In this document: positions 40,918-41,236 of the stretch, piece by piece
Numbering within the stretch: position 1 is the first letter of the stretch
Layout: each line of letters starts with the position of its first letter
Assembly: GCA_032718475.1 (NCBI GenBank)
Contig: JAUCBJ010004264.1
Span: 1-41,236, forward strand
Reading direction: 5' to 3'
Source: Nemertoderma westbladi
Taxonomy: Eukaryota; Xenacoelomorpha; Nemertodermatida; Nemertodermatidae
DNA: 41,236 nucleotides
Program-made: the position numbers and the translations under genes
The notes under the pieces: model-generated
Seen by the model: the letters and a program-made list of their open reading frames with translations, nothing else
What the model was told of the DNA's origin: nothing
Database searches by the model: none

Positions 40918-41236
40918 TAAAATCTACAAATTTTTACGAAAGCGTATGATTTTTTTGTTTGTACGTAGGTATCACCAGTCTGGATCTGACCGAAAAAAAA
41001 AATTTCGAAAAAATGTACTGGGGTGGTTATATTGCAGCACCAAAATTACAAATAGTGCACAATTTTCACAAAATGTGAAAGTTAAATTTTTCGGCTAATT
41101 GTTTTTCAATACAGGTTTTCTGGGGCGCAAAATACATTGGAAAATATTTAAAAATAATATGACTACTATAAATGGCTGTTTAGTCCTCTCTGCGTAGGAA
41201 AAAAATGAAAAAAACAAGTAACCAGAACTTTTCAGT
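40797..41236 (+). repeat. Dispersed TTAACCCT-started repeat, copy 2 (runs off window)
   Basis: Same order as 28182-28576 with a few changes. It has an extra 30-odd bases that form an inverted repeat with the segment after the C run (40886-40915, 30 C). The window ends before the point where copy 1 enters its satellite. Confidence 0.85.

Overview
The window reads as nuclear DNA of an animal, most likely a marine invertebrate. It is AT-rich. Coding pieces are broken by apparent introns and by decay. It holds BEL/Pao, CR1/L2-like LINE, IS3EU-like and Kolobok-like elements, a tRNA-type SINE and many minisatellites. Frequent short motifs such as taggcctac and tactgtac remind me of echinoderm or hemichordate DNA, but that is only an impression. 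I see no convincing intact host gene, rRNA or complete tRNA, and no CRISPR array. The window is almost a pure mobile-element and fossil-virus neighbourhood.

Layout. 1-1.1 kb: unidentified decayed coding pieces. 1.33-2.7 kb: a GC-richer fossil of a totivirus-like RNA-dependent RNA polymerase with several stops and frameshifts. 3385-10419: a complete, apparently young BEL/Pao retrotransposon on the minus strand, with two 478-bp LTRs that look identical, a 5-bp target duplication and an open 1906-codon polyprotein. 11.6-13.4 kb: a LINE endonuclease remnant without its reverse transcriptase, next to a 36-bp minisatellite. 14464-14599: a foldback with perfect 31-bp arms. 14.7-15.2 kb: a LINE 3' end. 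16.06-16.25 kb: a tRNA-type SINE.

16789-21887 is the most interesting object. It is a 5.1-kb DNA transposon with a perfect 6-bp target duplication (CCTACT) and long inverted repeats. The outer 92 bp of the repeats are identical, and inside them lie arrays of the palindrome CTCGGCCGAG. The element holds a minus-strand IS3EU-like integrase-fold transposase that appears to lack the segment with the first catalytic Asp. It also carries a plus-strand HECT-type ubiquitin-ligase-like gene interrupted by one in-frame TAG.

22.44-24.77 kb is a noncoding element bounded by (TA)n-plus-GGGCCA inverted repeats, with internal 630-670-bp tandem duplications. The GGCC pattern recurs to 26.06 kb. 27.1-27.8 kb: a minus-strand LINE C-terminus with a 33-bp minisatellite behind it. 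28.18-29.5 kb: a TTAACCCT-started repeat followed by a satellite of about 163-bp monomers; a second copy of its start runs off the right edge of the window (40797-41236). 29.7-33.35 kb: a decayed transposase of the Transposase_21/DUF4218 type plus a possible BEN-domain reading frame, both minus. 33628-36573: a TTAA-flanked Kolobok/Mutator-like transposon with an intact 576-aa transposase and visible D, D, CxxH and E positions. 36.67-39.07 kb: a Gag-like CCHC zinc-knuckle remnant, then a polypurine tract and a putative single 3' LTR, with no pol between. 39.07-40.8 kb: mostly unremarkable apart from a GGGGGGAAGTGAC minisatellite.

Together this is successive insertion by several independent superfamilies. 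The elements with intact ends (BEL/Pao, IS3EU-like, Kolobok-like) look recent; the totivirus-like, LINE, Transposase_21-like and Gag pieces are old and broken.
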